Below are positions 48,330 to 61,252 of a stretch of 64,000 nt of DNA, in pieces (positions within the stretch are counted from its first letter, which is position 1; every line of letters begins with the position of its first letter). Position numbers and translations under genes: made by a program. A model generated the notes under the pieces. The model had not been told where the DNA came from. It ran no database searches and saw only the letters and a program-made list of their open reading frames with translations. This DNA comes from Zanthoxylum bungeanum (lineage: Eukaryota; Streptophyta; Magnoliopsida; Sapindales; Rutaceae), in NCBI GenBank assembly GCA_019454045.1, contig SKCR01033468.1, positions 151,658 through 215,657 on the forward strand, given 5' to 3'.

Positions 48330-48434
48330 GTTCACTGACACATTCTCTCCTCCGCTCCTCATTCTTTCTATTCTTTGCTTCATTACTCATTTGAGGCACC
48401 GACTCGCAGAGTCAACTCAACTCAACTCAACTCG

Positions 48435-51400
48435 ATGGCGTCCTCATCGCGAGCTCGTAGCAGTTCACCGTTCTCGTACCGGAAGCCGTCGAGTCCGTAC
48501 TCGTCAACTTCGTCGACTTCATCTTCGTTCATGAACAATCGGCTTATGCCTCGCTCGTGCTCTTCCTCGCACTTCAACTCCGGGAGCGGATTCGGTTCCC
48601 GATCCATGACGCCGAGCCGGTCTCGCACCGATTCAATGTACCCCGGTCCTCGCGGTTACAATGCACTCGCAGCAACACCGGTCAGTTTTCCGTCCGAGGA
48701 GTTGATTTCTGAGCCGTTAGATGCGCCGCAAATGTCTGGCGATAGCATCTCCGTCACTATTCGGTTCCGGCCATTGAGGTTTAAAAATAGATCTGACTTT
48801 AAATTATTAGATCTATTAACGGAAATTGAATTATTACATTTTAGTATTTATTTTATCAGGTAATGTGGTTGTTTGGTTTATTTAATATTTATTTTCATTT
48901 AAATTTAGTGAGAGGGAGTTTCAAAGAGGAGATGAGATCTCGTGGTACGCAGATGGAGATAAGATTGTGAGAAACGAGTATAATCTAGCTACTGCTTATG
49001 CGTTTGGTAATTATTATTATTTTAAAAATTTTAGTTTTTCTTTTTGAATTTTATGCTAATGTCTTTGAATTCGAATGTGATTTTTATATAAATGTAATTG
49101 TGTAGATAGAGTGTTTGGACCGCATGCGAATTCACAGGAGGTGTATGATGTAGCTGCTAAGCCGGTAGTGCAGGCTGCAATGGAAGGTGTCAATGGTATG
49201 TGTTGACTAACCGATTGAATAGTGAGTTAGTTGATAAGTGAAGTATGATTTTGCTTATGCATTTTGAGAATTAATGGGATTGAAACATTGCAGGGACTGT
49301 TTTTGCTTATGGTGTTACTAGTAGTGGGAAGACACACACTATGCATGTAAGTCTTGGATATTTACTATAATTGTTGGGTTGACTAATTTTATTTAGTGGA
49401 TTGATCTGGTGACCACAATGTATTCTTTCTGTTTTTTTGGGCCCGTAGCAAAACATTCTATCTCTATTTCATTTTGTGAATATTTTTGTTTACCGGGCAT
49501 CAAAAGAAATTAAGAGGTTATATGGCTGTGGGAACTTCGAATCTTTACAGGATTGAATGTGTATTGTATAAGTTGGCTTCTGTTTGTGATGGTTTTGTGA
49601 CAGAAATATTTAGGATCTTATGTTTCATAGTGGCAGTAAACACTTTTGAACTACATTTCAGGTGGCACAAGATGTTCCATACTTCTAGTTTCTAGCTCCA
49701 TCTTTGCTACCCTATTCTTTTAATCATGTTTGATTAAACCTCATTTATTTTTCATGTGGAACCCCTTATTTGGCTAGAGTAGAGACCTGAACTATAATAA
49801 TCTGAAATTATTTTGATTTACCTGTATGAAAATCAATTTTAACGTCCCTCCATACTCATCCAAGGTTTTTCAAGTGGCTTCCTATGGTTGCTGCTGGGTG
49901 TGATGTATATTCTTTCCAATGTTCTATAATTGAATATGTCTGTTTTTGATCGCTAATACATTAATAATGTGAACGGTAACAGTTAGATTCATATTATTCA
50001 GGTGATTGTGTTGCATTAGAATCACATCATTCAGAATATTGTGTTGATATGATGTGTCCTTGAATTATTTTAAATTTTGGCCTAGGAGATGCACATATCT
50101 ATTTTCTTTTCTTTTCTTTTCAATTGGTTCTGCATTTTTCAATTGAATCAATTCCTATTTGTGAGATTTGTATTGATTTGTATATTTGCGTGTTACATAT
50201 TACTCACAATTGTTCTAATCTTTATTCGTCTAGGGTATGACATTTCTTTGTGTGTTGTGCAACAGGGAGATCAAAATTCTCCTGGAATTATACCATTGGC
50301 AATAAAGGATGTGTTCAGCATTATCCAAGATGTAAGGGTTCTAAAATATCTAGCACATTTGAAATATAACAAATGAATTGCAGTTTGCTTCCCCCCTCTC
50401 GTTTTAAGTTTTTTCTTGTTTAACTTTCACAAGGTACTAAATATATTTTTAGTTTCCACTAGTTATCCTTATGCTTTAGTCATATGTACTCTTTAACATC
50501 ATTGGATTATTGCATTGCACATTCTATTCTATATAAGAAATTGATTTTTCTTTTTTCTTCTGAATTCTAAGAAAACTGCTTAATTTTTCTGTATAAATAG
50601 CACTGTTCAATTGGTTATTTTATTTATCACAAATTGACATTGCTTATCTGGTGTATTGTCACTTACCTTTTAATTTCTGTTTTGATAATTATCATATTAT
50701 ATTTATAGTCTGGGTCACTAACTGAATTTTCACATCAGACTCCAGGAAGAGAATTCTTACTCCGTGTATCATATCTTGAAATCTACAACGAGGTTAGTGG
50801 AACTTTCTGCTGTCATTTGCAATTTATGATATGATATCAGGAATTATTGTTTTTTTAGACTTATTGGTTTCTGAAGTCATTCAAAACTCAAAAGAATTTC
50901 ATTTCATTGATTGGGTAATTTATATGGTTAAATTCTCATCCTTGTCTCTTTTGCTATATTTTTTATGGAATCTGACTGTCCATCCTGAACTGCAGAGAAC
51001 TGATTACTTTCATATTTTAAAGAGTTGTTTTATAACTTTGCTTCAGTGCTTGAAATTTGATTTATTGTGTTAACTTGGCTTCTTGTATCAGGTGATAAAT
51101 GACTTACTCGATCCAACAGGTCAAAATTTGCGTGTTAGAGAAGACGCTCAGGTATTTTCTTTTTGAGATTTTTTCATATTTCTAACTTTTGCAATATGGT
51201 GCTTCTGTTTCTTTTTCATTTTTCAACTTCTTCTACATGCTTCCTCGGTGACTTATCAGAATAGTACTTCTTGTTTAGAAACTCTGATGTTTAAAAAGTT
51301 TCCAGCAGACCATCAGTGATTGAAGATAATTGAGTTGCTTCCTGGTTGTGTAACCTAGAAGTATTTCTACAGTAATTTGTTGTTGATATAGAGCTTGAAA

Positions 51401-54400
51401 ATTAGAAAGATCGTCTTTCTGTAATCATTCTTTGTTGCTGTCCATCTAACTACTACAATTTGGAAACGTTAGAACATTTGATTTCATGGTGTTGATATTT
51501 GCTTATGCTAGCTTTACAGGGCACTTATGTTGAGGGTATCAAAGAAGAAGTGGTCCTGTCTCCTGGGCATGCACTTTCTTTCATTGCTGCAGGGGAAGGT
51601 ATTTATTGGGTGTACTCCTGCAGTTTGCTTCCTTTTTCTCCCATTTTAATTTTCTTCACCGTGCCAAATCATCTTACCAGTCTTTTAATTAAAGTATTTT
51701 AATGGCAGAACATCGGCATGTTGGTTCAAATAATTTTAATCTGATGAGTAGCCGAAGTCACACCATATTTACACTGGTAATTGTGCTTCACCCACACTCT
51801 ACTAAACTTTACAGCCCCTTACTTGGATTTGTTGCTATGTTGTATTTCTGTTACTTTCTTTAAGAATTCTTGAATGCTTTCTTTCTATTCATTTCTTTGT
51901 TTGCAATCTGATTTGTATATGACCTCCCAAACATGTTAGTGCATACAGATTGGTTCCATCATTAAAGGGACTGAGCAGGCCTAGATTAGTCTTATTGTGT
52001 ATCTTAGCCAGGATGTCTGGACTCATTTTGGGCTATATTTGCACCCAAATTTTGGTGAAACCTACTCCTATTCCAGGGAGAGGTGCTCAAGAGAGCTTGA
52101 GCCTAAGACCTCACGAGAGCAAACCATGGGTCTGCTGAATTGGCCAACCCCTCATGATCTCCTCAATTAGCTTTTTCAACATAATGATATTTGATGTTTC
52201 TTGATTATTGTTTGATTTCCTTGTTTCATTTAGGTGACCACCATTATTTAAAATTGCAAAAGCTAAGTTGTACTTAACAGCTTGGAGATTATGTCAAGGT
52301 TTTATAGGCTTTATAATTTCTAGACTGAGGAACTTAAGAGGACATACTGGTTGGTGTAACTTATCTGCCGTATTATGATAAGAATGATCTGTGTTATTGG
52401 TGCAATAAGTTTTTCTCTTGCATATATTTGAAAATTTCAAATGGATATAGATAATAATATTGATGAAGATTTTACTATCTTTGCATTCGCACAGTTTAAA
52501 CATGCTGTTGTATTTGCAGATGATTGAAAGTAGTGCCCATGGTGATGAATATGATGGAGTCATCTTCTCTCAACTTGTAGGGTGAATTCATTGTTGTCAT
52601 AATAGTATATCCGTTCCAATTAAATGGTTTGTCTTAACAGCTATTTATTTATTTATTTCCCCAGAATTTGATAGATCTTGCTGGATCGGAGAGTTCAAAA
52701 ACTGAAACAACTGGATTAAGAAGAAAAGAAGGATCTTACATAAACAAAAGTCTTCTAACACTTGGAACAGTATGTTTCTTGTAGTTTTATACTATTTTAC
52801 CGTTTCGATGAAGTTTCTTGTGTTCAGTTTTCCTGTACTGACCACTGATGACCTTTCTTAAGCAATAGATAAATTGATGTAAAATCTTGATTGCTGTCTA
52901 TCTAACCACTTAAGTGTAGTGTGTAAATTGTTTGCTTTAGAGATGCTAGGTTGGCAGGTATACAATGTTTAGAGTGTTGATGTTTATAATTTAATTCAAT
53001 GGTTGCATTATGAAGGTCATAGGGAAGTTGAGTGAGAGGAAGGCATCTCATGTTCCCTATCGAGATTCCAAGCTAACTCGTCTTTTGCAATCTTCATTGA
53101 GCGGGCATGGGCATGTTTCGGTGAGTTTGAGATGCAATGATCATCATATTGTTTGAGTTATATGTTATTTGAACCTTTATTTTATTTTTTCATGCCTTAT
53201 TTCCTTGTACAACTATAATTTATTGCCCTATTTTTCTTCTTTCTAGTGAATTGTTATTGTTATTTAACTTAAAATTTTTCATTAGAGGCAGAAACAAACA
53301 ATCTTTGGTAGTGTCAGTATTCAACTATGTGTCCTTGATTACAGAGAAGTGACAACTGATTTACTTTATACTTGGATGTGTTACAGCTTATATGTACAGT
53401 TACTCCTGCATCTAGTAGTATGGAAGAAACTCATAATACTCTGAAGTTTGCAAGTAGGGCTAAGAGAGTGGAAATCTATGCCTCACGGAATAAGGTGTGT
53501 TCTAATCTTTATGGTTTATCAATGGCAATGTGCAATAATTTACACTAGGGAATACTTTTTCTTTACTGCTCCCTGATACATCAAGAACTTTCACTGGCTT
53601 CACTCTATTGGGAAGCCTCCTATCTTTGAGGATTATCATGAAATGCTCTCCCATTGTTGTCGCTTGCCACGGCAAGGAGCCGATGGAGATCTAAGTTAGT
53701 TACTTCTTCACGTCAACTTAAGCTGCACAATTCCACAAGCAGCTTGCAGGCCCTCACTCAGATTTCTTTCTAGCACCTTATCAAAAATAGCATTCACTTC
53801 CTGATCACCATGAAGTAATTAAATCACATCCAGATGTGATCTCAATCTCTTTACACTTAAACGGTTTCAAACCACCATCACCACTGCTAATTGACCCATC
53901 GCATTCAACAACACCAAATAAGACTGCATACTTGAGAAAAGACAATACTAGGGCCTTATCATAGTTCGAAGTTTGAACCATGGCTGTAGAAGCAAAGGAG
54001 CCTATTAATGGGCTCAGCTAAAGCCTGTTATCCTGGAAGAGGGGAGAAAAACTAAATGAGATATCTCAAAAGTAGTGAAACTCAGGTGTTTCTTATGCGT
54101 GTTCTCTTCTTTCGATCTATCTAGAACCTTAATCAAATCAACACTAACTGGATTTAGGAAAAAGGGCTATTTGATGGGGAGGCTTGTGAATGTATGGATA
54201 CTTGTATCTGCATAAAACAAATTTATAACTTTAAGATTGATTTGATATTAAGGTATAAAAAAGGTTATGTAATAAATGAAGGTAAGTTAATTGTATGCTC
54301 CAGGTGGGGTTTATAATTAATCCGCTTCCTGACCTAACTCTGGCATCGGTGTGGTCTTGTGACCTGTCTGTTGCCGAGGTTCCTGTTTATTGAACAAAAA

Positions 54401-56817
54401 GACCTGCTCCTTCGGTGTTGGCTTGTGCTGGATTAGATTTTCTATTCCTAAGTCCTGACGCTCTTTCTGAATTTTTCTTCAGATTATTGATGAGAAATCA
54501 TTGATTAAGAAGTATCAAAGAGAAATTTCAAGCCTTAAAGAAGAACTTGATCAACTGAAGAGGGGCATCCTTGTTGGTGTCAATCATGAGGAGCTTCTGA
54601 CCTTGAGACAAAAGGTTTTTGTTCTGTTTTGTTGCTAGTCTTCCTTCTTCTTGAAATAATTTTGTTGTAATACTAGTTTGATTGCTAATATTCAGAAATA
54701 TTCTTAAACAGTTGGAAGAAGGTCAAGTGAAAATGCAGTCGCGGTTGGAGGAGGAAGAGGAAGCCAAAGCTGCTCTTATGAGCAGAATCCAAAGGCTAAC
54801 AAAGCTCATACTTGTTTCTACCAAGAATACTATTCCTAGATTGAGTGACGTGCCAAGTCACAAACAGAGTCATTCTGTTGGTGAAGATGACGTAAGTTAT
54901 ATTCATTTTAATAATGTCAATAAATAGTGTAGTTTATGCATTTCGATTGTTATTTCGCTCCAAACTTGAGAAAAAGCTAGATGATTCAGTCAAGTTCCCA
55001 ACTCATGGAAATTAAAAAGAGACTAGAATATGAGGGGAATTCTTTGCATTTTGCTTTGTGAAACTAATGGCTATAATGATAATATGTTGGGTAAATGCTA
55101 AAGTTACTTAGAAATGTGGGATTATAATTTTGTTTCTGTGACTTTTCATTTTCGTATTTTGGGGACATAATTTTCTCTTTCCATAACGTTTTCCTCTTGC
55201 CTTGACGAGATTATTTTGCCCTTTTCACTAGATCCTTTTGAGAATGTTGGATATTTATTTTGATAACATTAATATGGTTTATTTCTTCCATGGCTTCTTG
55301 TTGTGTGCAGTTAGATTTGTTGCGAGAGGGTTCTTTGCTTTTAGATGGCGAAAATCAAAAGGACTCAGCAACTTCTGCTTCAGCGCTTGCTTCAGACCTG
55401 CCTTTTGATTTTAGACACAGAAGATCCTGCATCAAATGGAATGAAGAACTGTCACCAGCTAGCAGTACGGTTACTGAATTTACTCAAGGGGGTGAACTTA
55501 TTAGTGGCTCCAAACTTCCAGTAGTATGTTTTCAATGTTGCTTCAATTTTTTTTTGGTTACTGTCTATCTAGTATGTAATTTTTATTTTTATTTACGTTT
55601 TGTCTAAATGATAGCTATTAATTGGATGTAACATGGTGTGTGAAGGGCCACCCACATTTCACTCTGGCCTTTCAAAATAATGTGGAATTTTTTGTTAGGT
55701 CACAATGCAGAGTGTGATGGGCCTTTCTTTTCTTTTCTTTTCTTTTTGGATAGACACACACACTCACTTGAGGAAGCTGTTTTTGGAATTTCCAGATTTG
55801 GTCTAGTTACCCCTACGCTGCTTATATCACATTCAATACTCTAAATCCCTTTTTGCTTCAAGTTTTTGAGTATTGACTCTTTTATCTGGATGATCCATGT
55901 AGTTGTTTGGTTTGGAAACCTAGTAACAGTATTTTTATCTGGTTTTCACTGCTTTTGTAATTAAGGATTGCTTTTCAATGCAAAGGATAGTTTTGTGTTT
56001 TTATTGTTCTATTCTTAATGAAACTATATGAAAAATGATTGCTTGACCTCTTTTTCTTAGGGCGGGATGACACCTGATCAAATGGATCTTCTTGTTGAGC
56101 AAGTTAAAATGCTTGCTGGAGAGATAGCATTCAGTACCAGTAACCTGAAACGTCTGGTGGATCAGTCAGTTAGTGATCCAGATAGCTCGAAAGTTCAAGT
56201 ATGGCTCTCTTCTCTTCTTCTATGTGCTGTCCAAAATTCAGTTTCAATTTGCTAATGAATGATTTGAATCTGCTGACACCATCATGATGAAGAGGAAACA
56301 TTGACAACCATATGCTAACTCTTGTTGTGCGTGCTTTCTTCCATGCAGATTCAGAATTTGGAACGAGAGATCCAAGAAAAGAGGAGGCAAATGAAGGTTT
56401 TAGAACAATGTATATTTGAGAATGGAGAGGCTTCTATGGCTAATGCATCGATTGTTGATATGCAGCAGGTATAAATACATTCACTTTTATCATGGTTACC
56501 AAATTAATTTTTTCTTGTTTACAATATTTATGTATCTGCTACTGCTTGTAATTAGTGGTTTCTGTTATTATTGGTTAGCGGCTCAATAACTTCTCAATTC
56601 TTTTTTTTTCAACAGACAATTATGAGACTGATGACCCAATGCAATGAAAAGGCTTTTGAGTTGGAGGTGAGTGCTTTATATTGATATAATAAAGTGTTGA
56701 GAAGCCATTGAATTCACTGTTTTTTTTTTCTTGAAGCTAGGTCATTGTATGAACTTGCATTTTTCCAATTATGATAGATACTGTTTAATTAAAAAAAATA
56801 GTGATAGAAATGTTGTC

Positions 56818-56886
<69 letters not shown>

Positions 56887-59328
56887 GTTTAGAACTCCAT
56901 GTTAGTCATTTAAATTGATTTTGGACAATTGTTGCAGATAAAATCAGCAGATAATCGTATTCTTCAGGAACAACTGGAGAACAAGGTAAAAAAATAGCAC
57001 CTTTTTAGATTTCTTATATTCCATGCAGTCAAATTATTTTCTTTCAACATGTTGAGTCAATTGAAAGTTTCTATCCTTTTGGCTGAGAATGATGTTAATA
57101 GATTTATGAACTCAAGATACTATCCCTTTTGTTTAAGAAGCTACTATTAATATATGCTTGGTTACGTCAGTGTTCTGAGAACAAGGAATTGCAAGAGAAG
57201 GTGAATCTCCTGGAGCAGCGCTTGGCTACTCGACCGGGCGATAAATCACCAGGGTCTTCTGATCTGGGTACCTCTGAAGAATATGTTGATGATTTGAGAA
57301 AGAAAGTTCAGTCACAGGTAATTGCTCATTTATAAGAATCTTTTAGCTCTTGGATGGGCAAAACTGATTGGAGGGATAGCTGTTGTCCATTTCACCTGTT
57401 TGGAATCAGTTAGTTTCTTGTCAAAGGCGCAATTTTTTGGGTATGGATATCCATTATCATATAAGTCGGAAAATTCAGTCACAGGTAATTGCTCATTTAT
57501 AAGAATCTTTTAGCTCTTGGATGGGCAAAACAGAATGGAGGGATAGCTGTTGTCCATTTCACCTGTTTGGAATCAGTTAGTTTCTTGTAAAAGGCGCAAT
57601 TTTTTGGGTATGGATATCCATTATCATAAAAGTCGGAAAATTGCCATCCAAATCTCAAAAGATTTCTGAGTTTCTCTAGAGTTTGTTTATAGAATTATGT
57701 TTGATAACAATTCAGTATTACATTAATTTTTCTTCTTTGCCTGTGATTTTGCTTTCTATCTAATATAGATGTTTTTGTTGTTTTGAACAGGAGCTAGAGA
57801 GTGAAAAACTAAAACTTGAACATGTTCAACTTTCTGAGGAGAACAGTGGACTACGTGTGCAGAACCAAAAACTGGCTGAAGAAGCTTCTTATGCGAAAGA
57901 ACTGGCCTCTGCTGCTGCTGTTGAGCTGAAGAATTTAGCTGGTGAAGTGACCAAGCTCTCATTACAGAATGCCAAACTAGAGAAAGAATTGTTGGCTGCT
58001 CGAGATTCGGTACATTCTAGAGGTGCTGCTATGCAAACAGTAAATGGTGTTAATCGTAAGTACAGTGATGGTATGAGACCTGGAAGGAAGGGCCGTCTCT
58101 CTGGAAGATCAACTGAAATTTCAGGAGTGGTCTCTGATGACTTTGATTTGTGGAATCTTGATCCTGATGATCTAAAGATGGAATTTCAGGCAAGGAAACA
58201 ACGGGAGGCTGCTCTTGAGGCTGCCTTAGCTGAAAAGGAATTTTTGGAAGATGAATACCGAAAAAAGGTTGAAGAGTCCAAGAAAAAGGAGGAATCATTG
58301 GAAAATGATTTAGCTAACATGTGGGTGCTTGTTGCTAAGTTGAAAAAGGAAGTGGGTGCTGTTCCTAAGCTAAACACCGATGAGAGACATAGCAATGGAG
58401 AGATTCATGTAAGTGAACCAAAAGCTAATGACTTTGATGGTAATACTGTCCTGAAAGATAGACAAGTCTTTGATATGTCAAAACCAGCTGATGAGAATTC
58501 AGTTGAGAGACAAGGTTTGGATGTGTCAAAACCAACTGATGAAACTCCCAAGGAAGAACCACTTGTAGCTCGCTTAAAGGTAATTGTTTATTCTTTCCAT
58601 GTTTTTCCTCTTATGCACTGATTTTTTTACTTCAGTTTACTTGCAGAGATGTTATGTTCCCTCCATATCCACTAGCTTTTGCGTATGCTTAATGTATTAT
58701 TACTCTGTTAGATGATTTTCACCCTCCAGTGATGAGGTATTTTCCACTCACTGGACACAAATTATTTTGGTGCCAGAGGCACCAAACTACACAGATTAGT
58801 TTGACAAAGCTTAAGCTCTCATATGTTTTCCAATAAAATTGTTCAATGTTTCTATATTTGGTGCTTCTTGAAGATGTTGGCATTGGAGCTATGAAACTAT
58901 ATAATAATTGTCGCTGGACTGTTTCAGTCATGATTTTGCATCCATAATGTGATAACTTTGTGAAAACTAATGGCCTTAAAGGGATCCACTTAAACTGAAT
59001 GTACTGCTTTCAGGCACGAATGCAAGAGATGAAGGAAAAAGAGCAAAAATACCAAGGAAATGGAGATGCCAACTCGCATATATGTAAAGTTTGCTTTGAA
59101 TCACCAACTGCTGCAATTCTTCTACCTTGCCGGCATTTTTGTTGTAAGTGATTTCAGATTTTCATGCATTTCAAGTTTCAGCTTTCCAACATTTAATGCT
59201 CTCTCATTCTTACTTGTAATTCGGCCTGGTTTATGTTTGCAGTGTGTAAATCTTGTTCACTTGCTTGTTCAGAGTGTCCAATTTGTCGTACAAAGATTTC
59301 AGATAGGCTTTTTGCATTCACTTCTTGA
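48435..59328 (+). CDS. KIN7D: KIN-7 type kinesin with C-terminal RING finger
   Basis: Microtubule motor of the plant kinesin-7 family, close in layout to Arabidopsis KIN-7C/7D (the mitochondria-related MKRP type). 24 exons: 48435-48778, 48909-49006, 49106-49195, 49294-49346, 50266-50331, 50739-50792, 51092-51151, 51520-51598, 51709-51776, 52520-52576, 52665-52769, 53016-53120, 53387-53494, 54483-54614, 54712-54891, 55311-55523, 56061-56198, 56349-56468, 56616-56666, 56938-56985, 57171-57317, 57791-58579, 59014-59143, 59243-59328. All introns are GT-AG; total 3,321 nt, 1,106 aa. Residues 1-98 are Ser/Arg-rich. The motor spans about 100-425: P-loop GVTSSGKT 184-191, SSRSH 295-299, DLAGSE 327-332. 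Coiled coils follow. A C3HC4 RING lies at 1059-1093 (C1059, C1062, C1074, H1076, C1080, C1083, C1090, C1093). The start was chosen at the first in-frame ATG. Appears intact. Confidence 0.93.
51990..52160 (-). mobile_element. Possible SINE fragment in kinesin intron 9
   Basis: On the minus strand the order ttggccaattcagcaga, then gtggtttgctctcg-like sequence, then aggctcaagctc resembles the tRNA-like head of plant SINEs (A box, B box). No clear tail or duplication was found. Confidence 0.3.
53495..54482 (+). other. Longest kinesin intron (intron 13)
   Basis: 988 bp between exons 13 and 14. Its middle (about 53580-54060) is less AT-rich than the other introns, which suggests an old insertion, but I could not assign it to any gene or repeat. 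Confidence 0.4.
56818..56884. repeat. AT microsatellite in kinesin intron 19
   Basis: A run of (ta)n about 65 bp long with a few interruptions, about 55 bp before exon 20. Likely polymorphic in length. Confidence 0.9.
57309..57645 (+). repeat. 167-bp tandem duplication copying the exon 21 donor site
   Basis: cagtcacaggtaattgctca starts at 57309 and again at 57476; the two 167-bp copies differ at only a few positions. The first copy includes the last nine bases of exon 21 and its donor. The second therefore has an identical cag|gtaatt at 57484-57485. Confidence 0.9.
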
Positions 59329-59600
59329 CAGACAGACAATTTATGCCCTCGAAATGATGGTAATCTAATTTAGCTTGCTTCTTCCTTTTCCAATATGTTT
59401 TTATACATAGAATAGCCAAGTTCTAATATGGTTTTTCCCTTTTATTTCTCCTTCATATGCAGGGTTTGTTATCCTTGACCTCTTTGGCATTTTCCGTGCA
59501 ATAACGGGTGCGATTCTTTTGTTAGTTTCTCTGTATGTAGCAATCTAAAGGTATACTATCAATAGTTTGTTTGTCATTTCTCCTCTGATGTTGTAAAATA
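59329..59600 (+). other. Kinesin 3' untranslated region with probable intron
   Basis: After the TGA at 59326-59328, a gatg|gtaatc donor (59359) and an atatgcag acceptor (59462) with a pyrimidine-rich run suggest a 104-bp intron in the 3' UTR, 30 bp after the stop codon. The end of the transcript is not determined. Confidence 0.5.
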
Positions 59601-61252
59601 AGGGGGATTAAATGGTAAAAGAATGGTAAAATGAGTGCATTTGGAAGTTCCAGATACAAAATGTTGCGTTATTTCTGAACACGCACCAGAATGTTGTGAT
59701 CCGTCCTCTTTAACTCTTGTTATGTATAGAAACAAAAAGGCGCTTTTTTTTTTTCCTGTTCCATCTGTATAAATACCTATTCCTCTATTTTCTTGTTTTC
59801 ATTTGCTCTCTGAGAATCTTTATGATTTTTCTTATCAATGCAACATATCAATTATGATTTTCTATTGAACTTAGGACTAGTTAGCTGGTGCCATACCATT
59901 AGCGGATCACAATTTATTATTTAATTGAGTTTGTGTTGAGCATTAAATCAACTGTAAAAATTTAATAGTATCTTTTTTTTTGGGGCATGTCGGGACATTT
60001 TAAGCGATTTCGTATTCGCATGTGACTGATTCTATGAAGTGGTAGGTGATTTTGAAGTACATATTTAACATTGTTTGAATTGTTACTCTCAAGTTTGTAC
60101 TCGACCTTTTTAAAGGCCTTTGATGGTAAAAGAACTAATAGATTCTCCTATTTGAATTTTTCTACTGTTATGATTGATAATTAACTGAAATTGGAAGGCA
60201 AATTAGTCTTAATTGTATATCATTAATAATATTCACGAGTTATTGCTTTGATTTCTCACATTGTTTTTTACTATGATAATATGACAATGATAGTAGTACC
60301 TTGTAAGTTGAATGCTTGGATGGATGACTGCTGTAAATGAACCGCCTAATTTGTTGAAGTACATACACAATGTCAATAATTATTATTTTTTAACATATGT
60401 GAGTTTTGCTAATATACCTCTCGGTATCGATATAAAGATATTGAAATTAAAATTCTGACATTAAATTTAAAATTTATACCATTGAATAGTTTCAAATTCA
60501 ATGGTTATGTTTCAATTTCAATATCTTCTGTACCTACATCGAAATTGTTTATTTATCTTAACATGTATACATATAAATATATTTTCATGGAAATCAAATA
60601 ATAACTTAATAAAATTTATCATGTACTTACAAATATTTACGAGAGAAGAATTTTGGATCCCGTATAGAGGAACTCACTCTTCTCATAATAAGGGGAGTAA
60701 AAGAGAGTTCACCACTAGACCAATAACTTGAGTGGCGGTACATTCAATTCTCTAACTCTCAGGATTAATTTGTATGTCAAGCTATAAAAAACAAAGTGAT
60801 TTTAAGAATTTTTTGGTTGTTTGTTGGTAGGATTTCTAATTACCAGGATAAGTCGCTTCTTGTGGATCCTCATAATAATTAAAAAATTGCATCTTTCATT
60901 GAGTTCGCTTCTTTAAGAAGTCTCTGGCTTTTCCTAAGCATCAATCAAAACTCAAGAGGATGCAAAGGAAGATGAAATGAAACTCTATTTTGTTAAAATT
61001 TTATTCAAATATTACGATAAAATAACAAAAACAACCATGTAAACAACACAGGGGAAATTAAACCATTGACAAAAGTCAGGAAAAAATAACCCATCCCATA
61101 TTCAACTACACAATCATATATTAAGGCACCGTTTACTAACGATTAAGAGTATAAACTAACTAATAAATATTAAAATAAAAGTATAAATTAGCTTATAAAT
61201 TCACCAAATTCTATACCCGCACATAAAAGATCATTAACAAATCAACCTAACA
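59601..61252. other. Intergenic region between kinesin and B-box genes
   Basis: AT-rich, the two genes converge here (tail to tail). I see no further gene. A short stretch at 60640-60740 (gaactcactcttctcataat and neighbouring sequence) is less AT-rich and may be an old repeat. Confidence 0.5.

Noticed and set aside
48375..48434. Upstream extension of the kinesin frame
   Set aside because: It opens at TTG, not ATG; the first in-frame ATG is 48435, which also matches the Ser-rich start of related proteins.
48779..48863. Continuation of kinesin exon 1 past 48778
   Set aside because: The motor sequence breaks after RFRPL; a GT donor at 48779 and an AG before 48909 restore the expected [10 protein letters not shown] block.
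53580..54060. Possible gene fragment in kinesin intron 13
   Set aside because: Composition differs from other introns, but neither strand gave a recognisable protein or repeat family.
57322..57513. Open frame inside kinesin intron 21
   Set aside because: It spans the tandem duplication in non-coding sequence; no domain.
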